Shown here piece by piece: positions 1 to 8,653 of a DNA stretch of 59,405 nt. The stretch is taken from the NCBI GenBank assembly GCA_009377695.1, contig WHTP01000020.1:1-59405 (forward strand), read 5' to 3'. This DNA comes from Hyphomicrobiales bacterium (GTDB lineage Bacteria; Pseudomonadota; Alphaproteobacteria; Rhizobiales; Xanthobacteraceae). How positions within the stretch are numbered: the stretch's first letter is position 1; each line of letters opens with the position of its first letter. The notes under the pieces were generated by a model. It ran no database searches. It had not been told where the DNA came from and worked only from the letters and a program-made list of their open reading frames with translations. The position numbers were made by a program, and so were the translations under genes.

Positions 1-37
1 AGACTCCTTAGGTCTTGGTCCGGAATCGGATCAGTCA

Positions 38-325
38 ATGAAATCTCCCTGGCAGCAAGAACTCTCGGTTGGGCAGATCAAGGCAGCTCGCGCCTTGTTG
101 GGATGGTCGCAAACGCAACTCGCTGAAAATTCCTGCATCTCGGTGCAGACGATTAAGCGGCTTGAGGCTCTAGGCGGACTGATGGAGGGCCGAGATACGA
201 CGCTGCAAAACATACGACTGGCTTTCGAAGCCAGCGGCATTGAATTTGTGAACGAGGCCAATCGGCCAGTCGGCGTTCTTCTGCGCGAATCGCAGTCGCG
301 TCAACGCAGCAGGAAAGCGAAGTAG
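38..325 (+). CDS. Small XRE-family HTH regulator
   Basis: A 95-residue DNA-binding protein made almost entirely of one Cro/C1-type helix-turn-helix. Residues about 10-70 show the pattern of the family: IKAARALLGWSQTQLA, then a recognition helix in SVQTIKRLEALG. There is no effector or membrane domain. A conserved tail (GIEFVNEAN, then GVLLR) is typical of small XRE proteins common in Rhizobiales, often annotated only as transcriptional regulators. The ATG is the first in frame, but it lies 37 bases from the window edge, so upstream context is missing. It is followed by about 300 bp without a gene and its target is unknown. The family call is firm; the role is not. Confidence 0.85.
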   Translation: MKSPWQQELSVGQIKAARALLGWSQTQLAENSCISVQTIKRLEALGGLMEGRDTTLQNIRLAFEASGIEFVNEANRPVGVLLRESQSRQRSRKAK

Positions 326-631
326 CCTTTGGTTCGCAAAAGTCGGGCCTTAGCGAGCGCATTTAAAAAATTTTCGTTCAGAGGTATTGCACGGCAAAAT
401 GCGTTCGTGTAAGTGAGCGCCACCTCGGTCTTATACTCCCGTTATTTGATGCGAGTCCAAAAACCTCTCGGAGCATATCCTGGAGGCGATGGGCCGCGGC
501 TTGACGGGATCGGCGACGCGATAGCGCGCTAACGAGACGAGCTCCTTCCCGCACCAGGTCCGAAACAATCGTCGTTCGCCGCCAATCCCGGCAGTGGACT
601 GGATCATTCACGCATGGAAGGAAAGTATCAA
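326..631. other. Intergenic region without a recognisable gene
   Basis: Between the XRE gene and the next coding region I see no convincing gene, RNA or repeat. The sequence around 355-450 is more AT-rich than most of the window. Short open frames here have no recognisable protein and no good ribosome site. GGAAGGAAAG at 617-626 is a strong Shine-Dalgarno for the gene starting at 632. Confidence 0.5.
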
Positions 632-1438
632 ATGTCTAAAACGAAAGCCCGCTCCTCCCTTCGGCCGCTGACCGTGCCAGCCGAAATCCGCAAACTACTT
701 GGACCTCCCCCCTTGCTCTCCACGGAGCACCAGAAGTTCTACTACGCCATGCTCGCCCATTTTGGCGCCAGCGTTGAAGGGACAGACTTGATCACGTGGT
801 TGTTGCTCAAGGATGTCGCCGATGCCCGAGTCGAGATCGCACGATATCGTCGCTTCAAAACATTGCGCATCTCGATAGCGAGGTCTCGGGAGAAGGAACG
901 GACGCTCGCCGAGTTTGGCCTTGAGAAGAAAATTGAAACGTATGAAAATAACGTCGAGAAACGTAGGCAGGAGGTGGCGAAGTCGGACTTGTCGGATAAA
1001 GAGAAAGAAAGCAAGTACGCAGATTACGATTCGGCACTGGACGATGCAATCGATGGGGCGGAGGCCGACTACGCTGAGCTAGTCAAGAAGTTGAGAGCTC
1101 CTGATACGGACCTGGACTTTATGGGAGTGTTCCGGCGTTGGTTAGAAGACTTCGAGCGGCTTGACGTCATCCTCCAGGCGGCTGAGGAGCGGTTTAGAGC
1201 TGCCCTCGACGAGTTGGACCGTTATCAACGCGGTCGGTTTAGCCGCCTGTCTGAAGAGTTAGATGTCATCGAGGCCGAAGCGTCGAACCCCTCGGCTCCG
1301 ACCGTGCGCTGCCCCAGGCCTGACAGACGGGGCCGAACCCCGTCTCGAATGAACCCGGCCCGATCACCCCTTCGGGCAGCGTTGCCCGCGGCAACACGCG
1401 CTCTGAAGAAGGGCGGAGGCGGGGGAGGCGGAGAATGA
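632..1438 (+). CDS. Hypothetical protein, charged helical
   Basis: A 268-residue protein I cannot assign to a family. The centre (about residues 70-200) is rich in Lys, Glu, Asp and Arg, with heptad-like spacing that suggests a coiled coil. No signal peptide or membrane segment is visible. The last 40 residues are low-complexity (Pro/Arg/Ser-rich, then a run of glycines) and the coding sequence overlaps the next gene by 4 bp, suggesting translational coupling. I chose the ATG at 632 because a strong purine-rich ribosome site ends 6 bases upstream; an in-frame ATG at 614 has none. The odd tail contains a perfect hairpin (1325-1345), so the original end may have been altered. Confidence 0.55.
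   Translation: MSKTKARSSLRPLTVPAEIRKLLGPPPLLSTEHQKFYYAMLAHFGASVEGTDLITWLLLKDVADARVEIARYRRFKTLRISIARSREKERTLAEFGLEKKIETYENNVEKRRQEVAKSDLSDKEKESKYADYDSALDDAIDGAEADYAELVKKLRAPDTDLDFMGVFRRWLEDFERLDVILQAAEERFRAALDELDRYQRGRFSRLSEELDVIEAEASNPSAPTVRCPRPDRRGRTPSRMNPARSPLRAALPAATRALKKGGGGGGGE
1325..1345. repeat. Perfect 8-bp hairpin in coding tail
   Basis: Arms AGACGGGG and CCCCGTCT pair perfectly around a 5-base loop. It lies in the low-complexity end of the preceding coding region. There is no T tract, so it is not a standard terminator. Confidence 0.6.
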
Positions 1439-2064
1439 GGAGCGAACGCAAACTCCTTGCCAATCGCGATAATGCCCGCAAGAGCACCGGCCCCCGAACG
1501 GGGGCCGGTAAATCTCGCTCCAGCCGCAATGCCCTTCGTCATGGCCTTACTCGCCCCGTCAGCAGCTCAACACAGGCGATTGCGCGCATTGCTGAGGAAC
1601 TGACTCGGGAAGACTCATTTCCATATCGGCAGCAGCACGCCGTTGCGATCGCGGAAGCCCAGGTTTCGATCGAACGAATCCGCAAAGCACGTATCGAAAT
1701 CATCGAACGACTTCGCAAAGTACAAAACCCGCCGAAGGGCCTCCTGAATACGGTGATAGCCAAAATCTCCGCTGGAGACATCAAAGGCATCATCGCCCTA
1801 TTGCGCCGGCAGACCGCGGTCAACAAGGAAATGCTCAAACGAATGAAAGCAGGGGAGAGGACCGCTCCCAAAGAAGGAATCATCGCCGACTATTTCAATG
1901 AGTTTTTTGGGCCTCAGGACGCCAGCCCTTTGCCGCCGCCCACTGGTCTCGAATGTGTCGTTCGCGCGCTGCCTGAGTTGATTCGTCTGGAACATTACGA
2001 GCGTCGTGCACTGGTGAGGAAACGTCGGGCGGTTCGGGCGTTTGCCGCCCGGTTCGATAACTAG
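1435..2064 (+). CDS. Conserved hypothetical with TGPRT-GK-RNA-HGL motif
   Basis: A 209-residue protein. Its N-terminus (about residues 9-40) carries the pattern N..NA.KSTGPRT..GK.RSSRNALRHGL, which recurs in many uncharacterised, often multicopy proteins of Rhizobiales and other bacteria. The rest is helical and basic, with no catalytic motif I recognise. A GGGGAGGCGGAGA ribosome site precedes the ATG, which overlaps the upstream stop by 4 bp, so the two genes are probably cotranscribed. The TGPRT stretch is encoded by a perfect 10-bp hairpin (1486-1509). The motif family is often found near mobile or variable DNA, but no function should be assigned. Confidence 0.7.
   Translation: MRSERKLLANRDNARKSTGPRTGAGKSRSSRNALRHGLTRPVSSSTQAIARIAEELTREDSFPYRQQHAVAIAEAQVSIERIRKARIEIIERLRKVQNPPKGLLNTVIAKISAGDIKGIIALLRRQTAVNKEMLKRMKAGERTAPKEGIIADYFNEFFGPQDASPLPPPTGLECVVRALPELIRLEHYERRALVRKRRAVRAFAARFDN
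1486..1509. repeat. Perfect 10-bp hairpin inside a gene
   Basis: ACCGGCCCCC and GGGGGCCGGT pair perfectly around a GAAC loop. It encodes the STGPRTGAG part of the conserved N-terminal motif. An mRNA structure this stable, about 50 bases into the gene, could slow translation. Confidence 0.6.
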
Positions 2065-2321
2065 CTTCTCACAATCATGGGTTGAATTATGAAAGGTCAC
2101 AACCATCCGGGGTGAAATGCAAAAACGAACCCATCGCCACAGCCGTCCAATGGAAGGTCATTCGCCGCCTCTAGGTTGGCTCCCATTCTCGCGGGCGGTA
2201 GGTTAATCGATGTCCAATTATCGCACGCATCTTCAGCGTCGACGCCTTCGTACTCTGTCGTGCCAAAGCCAATCTCCGCCACCCCATCACTTCATCGCAT
2301 GTCCTAACAGGATGCCTGCTC

Positions 2322-3104
2322 ATGATGTCCGACGCCGATCGCAAGAAAGCCGCCGATATTCTGATGAACGCGGAGAAGGAGCGAAAGCAGGCGGTCCAGC
2401 TCACCAAGACCTTTCCGGACATCACCTTCGATGATGCCTATGCGATCTCGACCGAGGTCGCGAACCGCAAGATCGCCAACGGAGCAAGGCTCATCGGTCA
2501 CAAGGTCGGCCTCACGTCGAAAGCCATGCAGCGGTCCTCACAGATCGACGAACCCGATTATGGGCATCTGCTCGACAACATGATGATCGCTGACGGCGCG
2601 CAGATTCCGCATGACGCATTCTGCCGTCCGCGTGTCGAGATCGAACTCGCGTTCATTCTCGGGAAGAAGCTCAAGGGACCCGGCGTCGGCCTGCCCGAGG
2701 TGCTGCGCGCGACCGAATACGTGGTGCCGGCGATCGAGATCGTCGACGCGCGCCTGCAGGACCAGCGCAAGATCTTCGATACCATCTCGGACAATGGCGC
2801 GGCGGCGGGTATCGTGATCGGTGGTCGCCCGGTCGGCCCGATGGACGTCGACCTGCGCTGGGTCGGCGGCATCATGTACAAGAATTCCGAGATCGAGGAG
2901 ACCGGTGTCGCTGCCGGCGTCCTTGGTCATCCGGCGCTTGGTGTGGCGTGGCTCGCCAACAAGCTCGGACAACATGGCGTCTCGCTCCAGCCGGGGCATC
3001 TCGTGCTCGCCGGCTCGTTCACGCGCGTCGTGTTCGCGAATAAAGGCGACACGCTGCACGCCGACTTCGGCCCGCTCGGCGGCATCGCCGTCCAGTTCGT
3101 TTGA
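2322..3104 (+). CDS. hpaH: 2-oxo-hept-4-ene-1,7-dioate hydratase HpaH
   Basis: Hydrates 2-oxohept-4-ene-1,7-dioate to 4-hydroxy-2-oxoheptanedioate, the step before the aldolase in the homoprotocatechuate (4-hydroxyphenylacetate) meta-cleavage pathway. The 260-residue protein matches the E. coli HpaH pattern over its whole length: GHKVGLTSKAMQ near residue 65, EPDYG, the metal-ligand region PRVEIELAF near 108, KIFDTISDN.A..G, DLRW, and EETGVAAGVLGHPA..VAWLAN. It belongs to the fumarylacetoacetase/MhpD fold family. Two ATGs are adjacent (2322, 2325); an AGGA sequence lies about 10 bases upstream. The next gene, hpaI, follows within 10 bp, so the two steps are cotranscribed. Genes for the upstream steps are not in the window. 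Related 2-oxopent-4-enoate hydratases are the alternative, but the HpaI partner favours HpaH. Confidence 0.92.
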   Translation: MMSDADRKKAADILMNAEKERKQAVQLTKTFPDITFDDAYAISTEVANRKIANGARLIGHKVGLTSKAMQRSSQIDEPDYGHLLDNMMIADGAQIPHDAFCRPRVEIELAFILGKKLKGPGVGLPEVLRATEYVVPAIEIVDARLQDQRKIFDTISDNGAAAGIVIGGRPVGPMDVDLRWVGGIMYKNSEIEETGVAAGVLGHPALGVAWLANKLGQHGVSLQPGHLVLAGSFTRVVFANKGDTLHADFGPLGGIAVQFV

Positions 3105-3112
3105 GGCGCCCG

Positions 3113-3877
3113 ATGGACCTGATGCGCAACAGTTTCAAGAAGGCAATTGCGGAAGGCCGCGTGCAGATCGGACTCTGGAGCAGCCTGTGCAGCAATATTG
3201 GCGCCGAGGTTGTCGCCGATGCCGGGTTCGACTGGATCCTGCTCGACGGCGAGCACTCGCCGAACGACGTCCCGAGCACGATGTCGCAACTGCAGGCGCT
3301 GGTCGGCGGGACGGCATCGCCGATCGTTCGTCCGGCCTGGAACGACGCCGTGATGATCAAGCGTATCCTCGACGTTGGTGCGCAGTCGATCCTCGTGCCC
3401 TACGTCCAGAATGCGGACGAGGCGCAGCGCGCCGTCGCCGCGGTGCGCTATCCGCCGGCAGGCATCCGCGGCGTTGCCGCGAGCACCCGCGCCAACCACT
3501 ACGGCCGCGTGAACAACTATCTGAAACTGGCGGACTCGGAGATCTGCCTGCTGGTGCAGGTCGAGACCCGTTCGGCGCTGGGAGAGCTTGAAGCGATCGC
3601 AAAGGTCGCGGGCGTGAATGGGGTGTTCATCGGCCCGTCCGATCTCGCTGCCTCGCTCGGCCACATCGGCAATCCTGCGCATCCCGAGGTGCAAGCGGCG
3701 CTCGAAGATGCGGTGAAACGGCTCAAGGCGGTGGGCACGCCCGCCGGTATTCTTACGCTCAACGAGGAAGAGGCGCGCCGCTACATCGGCTGGGGCTACA
3801 CCTTCGTGGCGGTCGGCTCGGATATCGGCCTGCTCGGGCGCGGCGCCGACGTACTGGCGAAGAAGTTCAAGACCTGA
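3113..3877 (+). CDS. hpaI: 4-hydroxy-2-oxoheptanedioate aldolase HpaI
   Basis: Metal-dependent class II aldolase that cleaves 4-hydroxy-2-oxoheptane-1,7-dioate to pyruvate and succinate semialdehyde, the last step of homoprotocatechuate degradation. The protein (254 residues) carries the HpcH/HpaI signatures: LLDGEHSPND with the catalytic-loop His, VRPAWND with the pyruvate-binding Arg, LDVG.QS.LVPYVQNADEA, YPPAGIRG, the metal ligands in QVETR and IGPSDLAASLG, and NPAHPEVQAA. I start at the ATG at 3113, preceded by TTGAGG at 3101-3106; an in-frame TTG at 3101 overlaps hpaH. The 3-prime end overlaps the convergent dehydrogenase gene by 11 bp. Garlic-type 2-dehydro-3-deoxyglucarate aldolases are relatives, but the hpaH linkage supports HpaI. 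Confidence 0.92.
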   Translation: MDLMRNSFKKAIAEGRVQIGLWSSLCSNIGAEVVADAGFDWILLDGEHSPNDVPSTMSQLQALVGGTASPIVRPAWNDAVMIKRILDVGAQSILVPYVQNADEAQRAVAAVRYPPAGIRGVAASTRANHYGRVNNYLKLADSEICLLVQVETRSALGELEAIAKVAGVNGVFIGPSDLAASLGHIGNPAHPEVQAALEDAVKRLKAVGTPAGILTLNEEEARRYIGWGYTFVAVGSDIGLLGRGADVLAKKFKT

Positions 3878-6323
3878 TCCGTTTCATGTCGGGATCATAG
3901 AACGGTCGCAGCGACACCTCCGCGGGATAGGCTTTGCCGGCGATGTTGATCTCCCAGCGGCCGTCTTTCAGGTAGGCCTGATTGATCGCCTCGTCGGACT
4001 CGAGCATCGCGAGGCCGACAGCCCCACCGAGCGTGTGGCCGTAGGAACCAGCACGCACGTAGCCGACGGCCTTGCCATTGCGCCGCACGATCTCGGCGTG
4101 GAACAGCATCGGCTGCGGGTCTTTCAGCAGCACCTGCACCAGCCGCCGCGTCAGCGGTCCTTTGGCCTTCTGCCGCAACGCGGCGTCGCGCCCGATGAAG
4201 TTCGGCTTGTTGAGATCAACGAAAAATCCAAGCCCGGTCTCGAACGCATTGTCGGTATTGTCGATGTCATGGCCGTAGTCGCGATAGCCTTTCTCGAGGC
4301 GCAGGCTGGCGAGCGCCTTCAGTCCGGCGTGGCGTAGCCCGAAAGCAATACCGGCTTCCACAAGACGGTCGTAGACATGCCTCGCCTGCTCGGCCGGGAT
4401 GTAGAGCTCGTAGCCGAGCTCGCCCACATAGGTGACGCGGATGCACAGGGCGCGCGCCAAGCCGATGTCGATATGGCGCGCGGTTCGGAACGGAAATGCG
4501 TCGTTGGAGAGGTCGACGCTGGTCAGCGTCTGTAGAAGATCGCGCGAACTCGGGCCCTGCACGTTGATCTGGCAATAGGCCGACGTCACGTCGGTGACGA
4601 TCGCGTGCGCATCGCCGGGAACGTGGCGTTTCATCCAGGTCTCGGCGTGGCGGTGCATCGTGTCGGTCGCGACCACCAGGAACTGCTCGTCGTCGAGCTT
4701 CGTCACCGTGAGGTCGGCTTCGAGGGTGCCCTTGTCGTTGAGCCACTGCGTGTAGGTGATGCGCCCGGCATCCCTATCGACGTCGTTGGCGGAGATATGG
4801 TTGAGTACCCGGCCGGCGTCGCGGCCCTGCACCAGAAACTTGCTCATGAACGACATGTCCATGAGGATCACGCGTTCGCGGGCGGCGCGATGCTCGCCTT
4901 CCCACCAAGGAAACCAGTTCTGCCGGCCCCAGGAGAGCTTCTCGACCTTCGGATCGAAACCCGGCGGTGCGTACCAGTCGGGGCCTTCCCAGCCGCTGAC
5001 GTCGCGGAAATAGGCGCGTGCCGCCACCAGCCGATCATGGATCGCAGATGTCTTGATGCCGCGCGCGGTCTGCGGCGTCATCGTGGGGTAGTGGCATTTG
5101 TAGACCATGCCGAGCGACTCGATGGTGCGCTCACGGCGGTACTCGGGATTGGCCTGGTACTTGTGCAGCCGATCGATGTTGAAGCCGGTCACATCGGCGT
5201 CAGGCGTCCCGTTGACGATCCAATGTGCAAGAAGCCGGCCGATCCCGCCGCCGGTGAGGATGCCGATCGAGTTCATGCCCGCCGCGACGAAATAATTCTT
5301 GAGCTCAGGCGCTTCGCCAATGATCGGCTGCAGGTCGGGCGTGAAGCTCTCGGGACCACAGAAGAGTTTCTTGACCCCGGCTTCGAGCGTGACGGGGACG
5401 CGGCTCATCGCCTTTTCGAGGTAGGGCGCCATGCGGTCCCAGTCCGGCGCAATTTCGCCGAACGAGAAATCCTTCGGGATGCCTTCGACGTGCCATGGCG
5501 CGCAGACCGGCTCGAACAGGCCGACCAGCAAGCCGCCGACCTCTTCGCGGAAGTAGCCGTAAGAAGCGGGATCTTCGAGCACCGGCATCGAGGGCGGCAG
5601 GTCTGCGATCGGCTCGGTGATCAGGTAGTAGTGTTCGGCGGCCTGGTTCGGGATGGTGACGCCGTTACGCTCGCCAAGCTGGCGCGCCCACATGCCGGTG
5701 CAGTTGACGACGTATTCCGTTTGGATATCGCCAAAGTCGGTGCGGACGCCGGTGACACGGCCTCCTTGATGCAGCACGTCGCTCACGCGCACGCCTTCGA
5801 TCAGACGCGCGCCGGCCATACGCGCGCCCTTGGCGAGCGCCATGGTCACGTCGACAGGGTTGGCGCGGCCGTCGTCGGCGACATAGAAGCCAGCGAGGAT
5901 GTCATCGATGCGTGCGAGCGGAAACAGCCGCTTCACGTCCGACGGCGAGATTTCCTGAACGTCGATGCCGCACCAGCGATTGAACGCGGCGACGCGGCGA
6001 TACTCTTCAAGGCGATCGGCATCGGTGGCGACCTCGATGAAACCGACCGGGTTGAACCCGGTCGCCTGACCGGTCTCGGCCTCCAACCGCCGGTAGAGAT
6101 CGCGGGTGTATTTCCGGAGCTCGGTCGAGGTCTCAGACGTCGAGCCGAAAGTGACGACCAGGCCGGCCGCGTGCCACGTGGTGCCCGAGGTCAGGCGGTC
6201 GCGCTCCAATAGCACGACGTCTTTCCAGCCGAGATGCGCGAGGTGATAGGCGACCGACGTCCCGATGACGCCGCCGCCAATCACCACGACCCGCGCGCGA
6301 TCTGGCAAGATCGGAGTGGGCAT
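3867..6323 (-). CDS. Dimethylglycine/sarcosine dehydrogenase-type oxidoreductase (DAO-GcvT)
   Basis: An 818-residue flavoprotein that oxidatively N-demethylates a methylated glycine (dimethylglycine or sarcosine) and passes the methyl group as formaldehyde equivalent to tetrahydrofolate. The N-terminal DAO domain has VVVIGGGVIGTSVAYHLA for FAD, followed by the LTSGTTWHAAGL motif whose His carries covalent FAD in DMGDH. The middle has an FAO_M-type segment. The second half is a GcvT/aminomethyltransferase domain (INVQGP.SR.LL, GELGYELY, GLKALASLRLEKGYRDYG), and the end is a GcvT C-terminal barrel. The ATG at 6323 has a GAGGG site 8 bases upstream; an in-frame ATG at 6350 is possible. It lies 118 bp downstream of the phosphofructokinase gene on the same strand. 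Exact substrate is not decidable here. Confidence 0.88.
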   Translation of the reverse strand: MPTPILPDRARVVVIGGGVIGTSVAYHLAHLGWKDVVLLERDRLTSGTTWHAAGLVVTFGSTSETSTELRKYTRDLYRRLEAETGQATGFNPVGFIEVATDADRLEEYRRVAAFNRWCGIDVQEISPSDVKRLFPLARIDDILAGFYVADDGRANPVDVTMALAKGARMAGARLIEGVRVSDVLHQGGRVTGVRTDFGDIQTEYVVNCTGMWARQLGERNGVTIPNQAAEHYYLITEPIADLPPSMPVLEDPASYGYFREEVGGLLVGLFEPVCAPWHVEGIPKDFSFGEIAPDWDRMAPYLEKAMSRVPVTLEAGVKKLFCGPESFTPDLQPIIGEAPELKNYFVAAGMNSIGILTGGGIGRLLAHWIVNGTPDADVTGFNIDRLHKYQANPEYRRERTIESLGMVYKCHYPTMTPQTARGIKTSAIHDRLVAARAYFRDVSGWEGPDWYAPPGFDPKVEKLSWGRQNWFPWWEGEHRAARERVILMDMSFMSKFLVQGRDAGRVLNHISANDVDRDAGRITYTQWLNDKGTLEADLTVTKLDDEQFLVVATDTMHRHAETWMKRHVPGDAHAIVTDVTSAYCQINVQGPSSRDLLQTLTSVDLSNDAFPFRTARHIDIGLARALCIRVTYVGELGYELYIPAEQARHVYDRLVEAGIAFGLRHAGLKALASLRLEKGYRDYGHDIDNTDNAFETGLGFFVDLNKPNFIGRDAALRQKAKGPLTRRLVQVLLKDPQPMLFHAEIVRRNGKAVGYVRAGSYGHTLGGAVGLAMLESDEAINQAYLKDGRWEINIAGKAYPAEVSLRPFYDPDMKRIRS

Positions 6324-6441
6324 CGTCAGAACCCTCGGAGCATGCGGCAATCTACATCTATTCGGTCAATCTTGAAGAGGTATCCCGCAACGTTCGGCCG
6401 TGCGGCAGGCTCGCAGCTCGCTCGCTCGGCAGGCCGGACGC

Positions 6442-7521
6442 TCAATCGCCGAACGAAATGCCAGTCGCTCTTGCGGTGACCACCACGTCATCGTCCAGCC
6501 TGACGCGCTTGGGCCTTCCGAGGGCTTCCTTGATCGGAATTGTCACGATGTCCGAGGATTGCAGCGCGACCATTTCGCCCCAGCGTTGAGCGGCGATGGC
6601 TCGGACCGCTGCTCCGCCAAATCGAGTCGCAAGGAGCCGGTCATAGCCCGTGGGCATGCCACCGCGCTGAAGATGACCCAGCACAAGCGAGCGGCATTCC
6701 TTCTCTGTGCGCAACTGAATGTCACGAGCGAGCCGATCCGCAACGCCGCCGACGCGCTCCGCCTCGCCGGGCAGGGATTGGCCAATGGTGGAGTGAGTTC
6801 CGCCGACGGGATACGCTCCCTCGGCCACGACGACGATCGAGAAGTGACGTCCCGCCTGATCCCGCGCCAGAATCTTGTCGCAGACCTTGGCGATGTCGAA
6901 TGGGATCTCGGGAATAAGGATCACGTCCGCTGTAGCCGCGAGCCCGCTGTGAAGCGCAATGAATCCGGCATGCCGTCCCATGACCTCCATGACCAGGACC
7001 CGATCGTGACTTTCGGCGGTTGTATGCAGCTTGTCGATCGCTTCTATGGCTGTGCTCACAGCGGTGTCGAAGCCAAACGTCTGGATGGTGCCGCTGATAT
7101 CGTTGTCGATGGTCTTGGGCACGCTGACAACTTTCATTCCCTTTTCATAGAGCCTTTGCGCGATGGCCAATGAGCCATCACCGCCGATCGATATGACCGC
7201 GTCGATTCCAAACTCTCTGGCCTTATGCAGCAGTTCGTCGGAGCGGTCCTCCTCCCGGATCGTGCCGTTTGGCTCTCGGCGCGGATACCGGAACGGGTTC
7301 AACCGGTTGGTGGTGCGCAGGATCGTCCCCCCGAGGTGGCCGATCCCGCGCACGGTGTCCCGCGTGAGCGGGATGATTTCATCTTCACCGAGCAGTCCCG
7401 CATAGCCGCGCTTGATGCCAAGCACCTCCCAGCCGAGATTGGTTGCGGACAAAACGGCAGCCCGGATGACGGTATTGAGCCCTGGAGCGTCGCCGCCTCC
7501 GGTGGAAAGAGCAATGCGCAT
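6442..7521 (-). CDS. pfkA: 6-phosphofructokinase, Gly/Lys (group III-like) type
   Basis: Phosphorylates fructose 6-phosphate. The 359-residue protein has STGGGDAPGLN at the N-terminus, IGGDGSL near residue 110, PKTIDNDI with the catalytic Asp near 135, MEVMGRHAGF, and LGHLQRGG. The phosphodonor pocket is mixed: GGDGS is the ATP-type glycine (E. coli Gly104), while PKTIDND has Lys where E. coli ATP enzymes have Gly124 and PPi enzymes have Lys. This combination is known in actinobacterial-type group III enzymes, so donor preference (ATP or PPi) cannot be read off. The start is 3 bp after the stop of the upstream alpha/beta hydrolase gene, implying cotranscription. An isolated phosphofructokinase is notable because many rhizobia lack a complete Embden-Meyerhof pathway. 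Confidence 0.9.
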   Translation of the reverse strand: MRIALSTGGGDAPGLNTVIRAAVLSATNLGWEVLGIKRGYAGLLGEDEIIPLTRDTVRGIGHLGGTILRTTNRLNPFRYPRREPNGTIREEDRSDELLHKAREFGIDAVISIGGDGSLAIAQRLYEKGMKVVSVPKTIDNDISGTIQTFGFDTAVSTAIEAIDKLHTTAESHDRVLVMEVMGRHAGFIALHSGLAATADVILIPEIPFDIAKVCDKILARDQAGRHFSIVVVAEGAYPVGGTHSTIGQSLPGEAERVGGVADRLARDIQLRTEKECRSLVLGHLQRGGMPTGYDRLLATRFGGAAVRAIAAQRWGEMVALQSSDIVTIPIKEALGRPKRVRLDDDVVVTARATGISFGD

Positions 7522-7524
7522 GGA

Positions 7525-8439
7525 TCAGCCCTTGAACACCGTCTCCGGCCGGCTGAAGAACGTGTAAGCGGCATCATAGAACCGCATGTAGTTCTTCGAT
7601 GTGCCGGCTGCGTGCGCAATGCCAGGCATCATCACGAACTCTTTGTCCGGATTCGGCAGGAATTTGAAGAACTCGAGCAGATCCTCGTCAGTGGCGATGC
7701 CGTCGTACTGGCCGCGCAGGATGATGGTCGGCACCTTGATTTCCTTGGGATCGCAGACCGGAAGGTTCTCGCACATATCAATATAGGTACCGTTCGGCAC
7801 CGTGGTCTCGATCGCAAGGATCGCGTCGATGTAGGGCTTCTTGCGGCTTTCCATTGCCGTCTCGGAGTGATCGCGCGTCATGGTCGAAAGCAGAAAGGCC
7901 GGATCGATCGGGCGCGTCACGCTCGACTTCCATTCGGCGAGCTTCTGTGCGCGCTTGATAAGCGTGGGGCTGCCTTTGCCGGTGTAGACCATCGCGTCAA
8001 GGCCGAGCCGCTTCACCCGCTCGGGATGCTTCTGCGCGAATAGTGCTGCGCGTAGCGCACCAGAGGAGAAGCCAATCAGCATCAGCGGGCCGGTATTGGC
8101 GGTCTTCATGATGTAGTCGGTGGCCGCGAGCAGGTCGGGCACGCCCTGCGTCACCGTGGCGAGATGGTCCGCCGGCTTGTCGGAGCGGCCGTAACCGAGG
8201 AAATCCATCCGCCAGATGTCGAAGCCACGGCAGGCGAACCAGTCGAGGATCGACGCATCGGGGTCGTCCGGAATGTCGAGATCGAAACCTTGCGATCCCA
8301 TGGACGAGCCGTGCACCAGGAGGATCGTGCCCTTGGCGGGCTGCGTGACCGACCGCTTCTCGGCCATGAACAGCTTCTTGCCGTTCGATTGCGTCCAATG
8401 CTCGTGGCTGGGCTGCCGCGTTGTCGTGACCGTGCTCAT
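7525..8439 (-). CDS. Alpha/beta-fold hydrolase
   Basis: A 304-residue cytoplasmic serine hydrolase of unknown substrate. Visible parts of the catalytic machinery are the oxyanion turn LLVHGSSMGS (about residues 40-50), the nucleophile elbow GFSSGA (about 122-127), the acid-side strand ending in LRGQYDGIA, and the catalytic His in GIAHAAG near residue 280. No signal peptide is present. The gene ends 3 bp before the phosphofructokinase start. It is separated from the upstream Bug-receptor gene by a 214-bp gap containing two strong hairpins. Possible roles include an esterase, dienelactone hydrolase-like enzyme or meta-cleavage hydrolase; the sequence does not choose among them. Confidence 0.8.
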   Translation of the reverse strand: MSTVTTTRQPSHEHWTQSNGKKLFMAEKRSVTQPAKGTILLVHGSSMGSQGFDLDIPDDPDASILDWFACRGFDIWRMDFLGYGRSDKPADHLATVTQGVPDLLAATDYIMKTANTGPLMLIGFSSGALRAALFAQKHPERVKRLGLDAMVYTGKGSPTLIKRAQKLAEWKSSVTRPIDPAFLLSTMTRDHSETAMESRKKPYIDAILAIETTVPNGTYIDMCENLPVCDPKEIKVPTIILRGQYDGIATDEDLLEFFKFLPNPDKEFVMMPGIAHAAGTSKNYMRFYDAAYTFFSRPETVFKG

Positions 8440-8520
8440 GAACTCACCATCCCTGTTGGCCGTCCTGAAGTGTGCGGCGGCGCGCTCCTCAATCGTCAGC
8501 TTGCACTTACCGAAGTGGCG

Positions 8521-8611
8521 CCCCGCACAGCAGTGCGGGGACGACTTCGATCGCGCAAGGCAATCCGCTTGACCCTGCCATCCCGCGCGATACGCGGAAT
8601 GGCAGGGTCAA
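8521..8611. repeat. Two consecutive palindromes between minus-strand genes
   Basis: The first (8521-8540) is CCCCGCAC/GTGCGGGG around AGCA. The second (8569-8611) has 13-base perfect outer arms, TTGACCCTGCCAT and its complement, continuing after a mismatch into a CCGCG/CGCGG inner stem. They lie between the receptor gene and the hydrolase gene, both read leftward. There is no T tract, so they are more likely repeat palindromes or mRNA stabilisers than simple terminators. Confidence 0.65.
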
Positions 8612-8653
8612 TACCACATTGGCGGGCTTGAGAAAGCGCGGATTGAGGTCACA

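Noticed and set aside
2065-2321. Possible small gene between the TGPRT protein and hpaH
   Set aside because: Short frames have no ribosome site and no conserved features; treated as intergenic.
4605-6212. Long plus-strand open frame antisense to the dimethylglycine dehydrogenase
   Set aside because: Its translation has no family features, while the minus strand encodes a complete conserved enzyme. High G+C gives long antisense frames.
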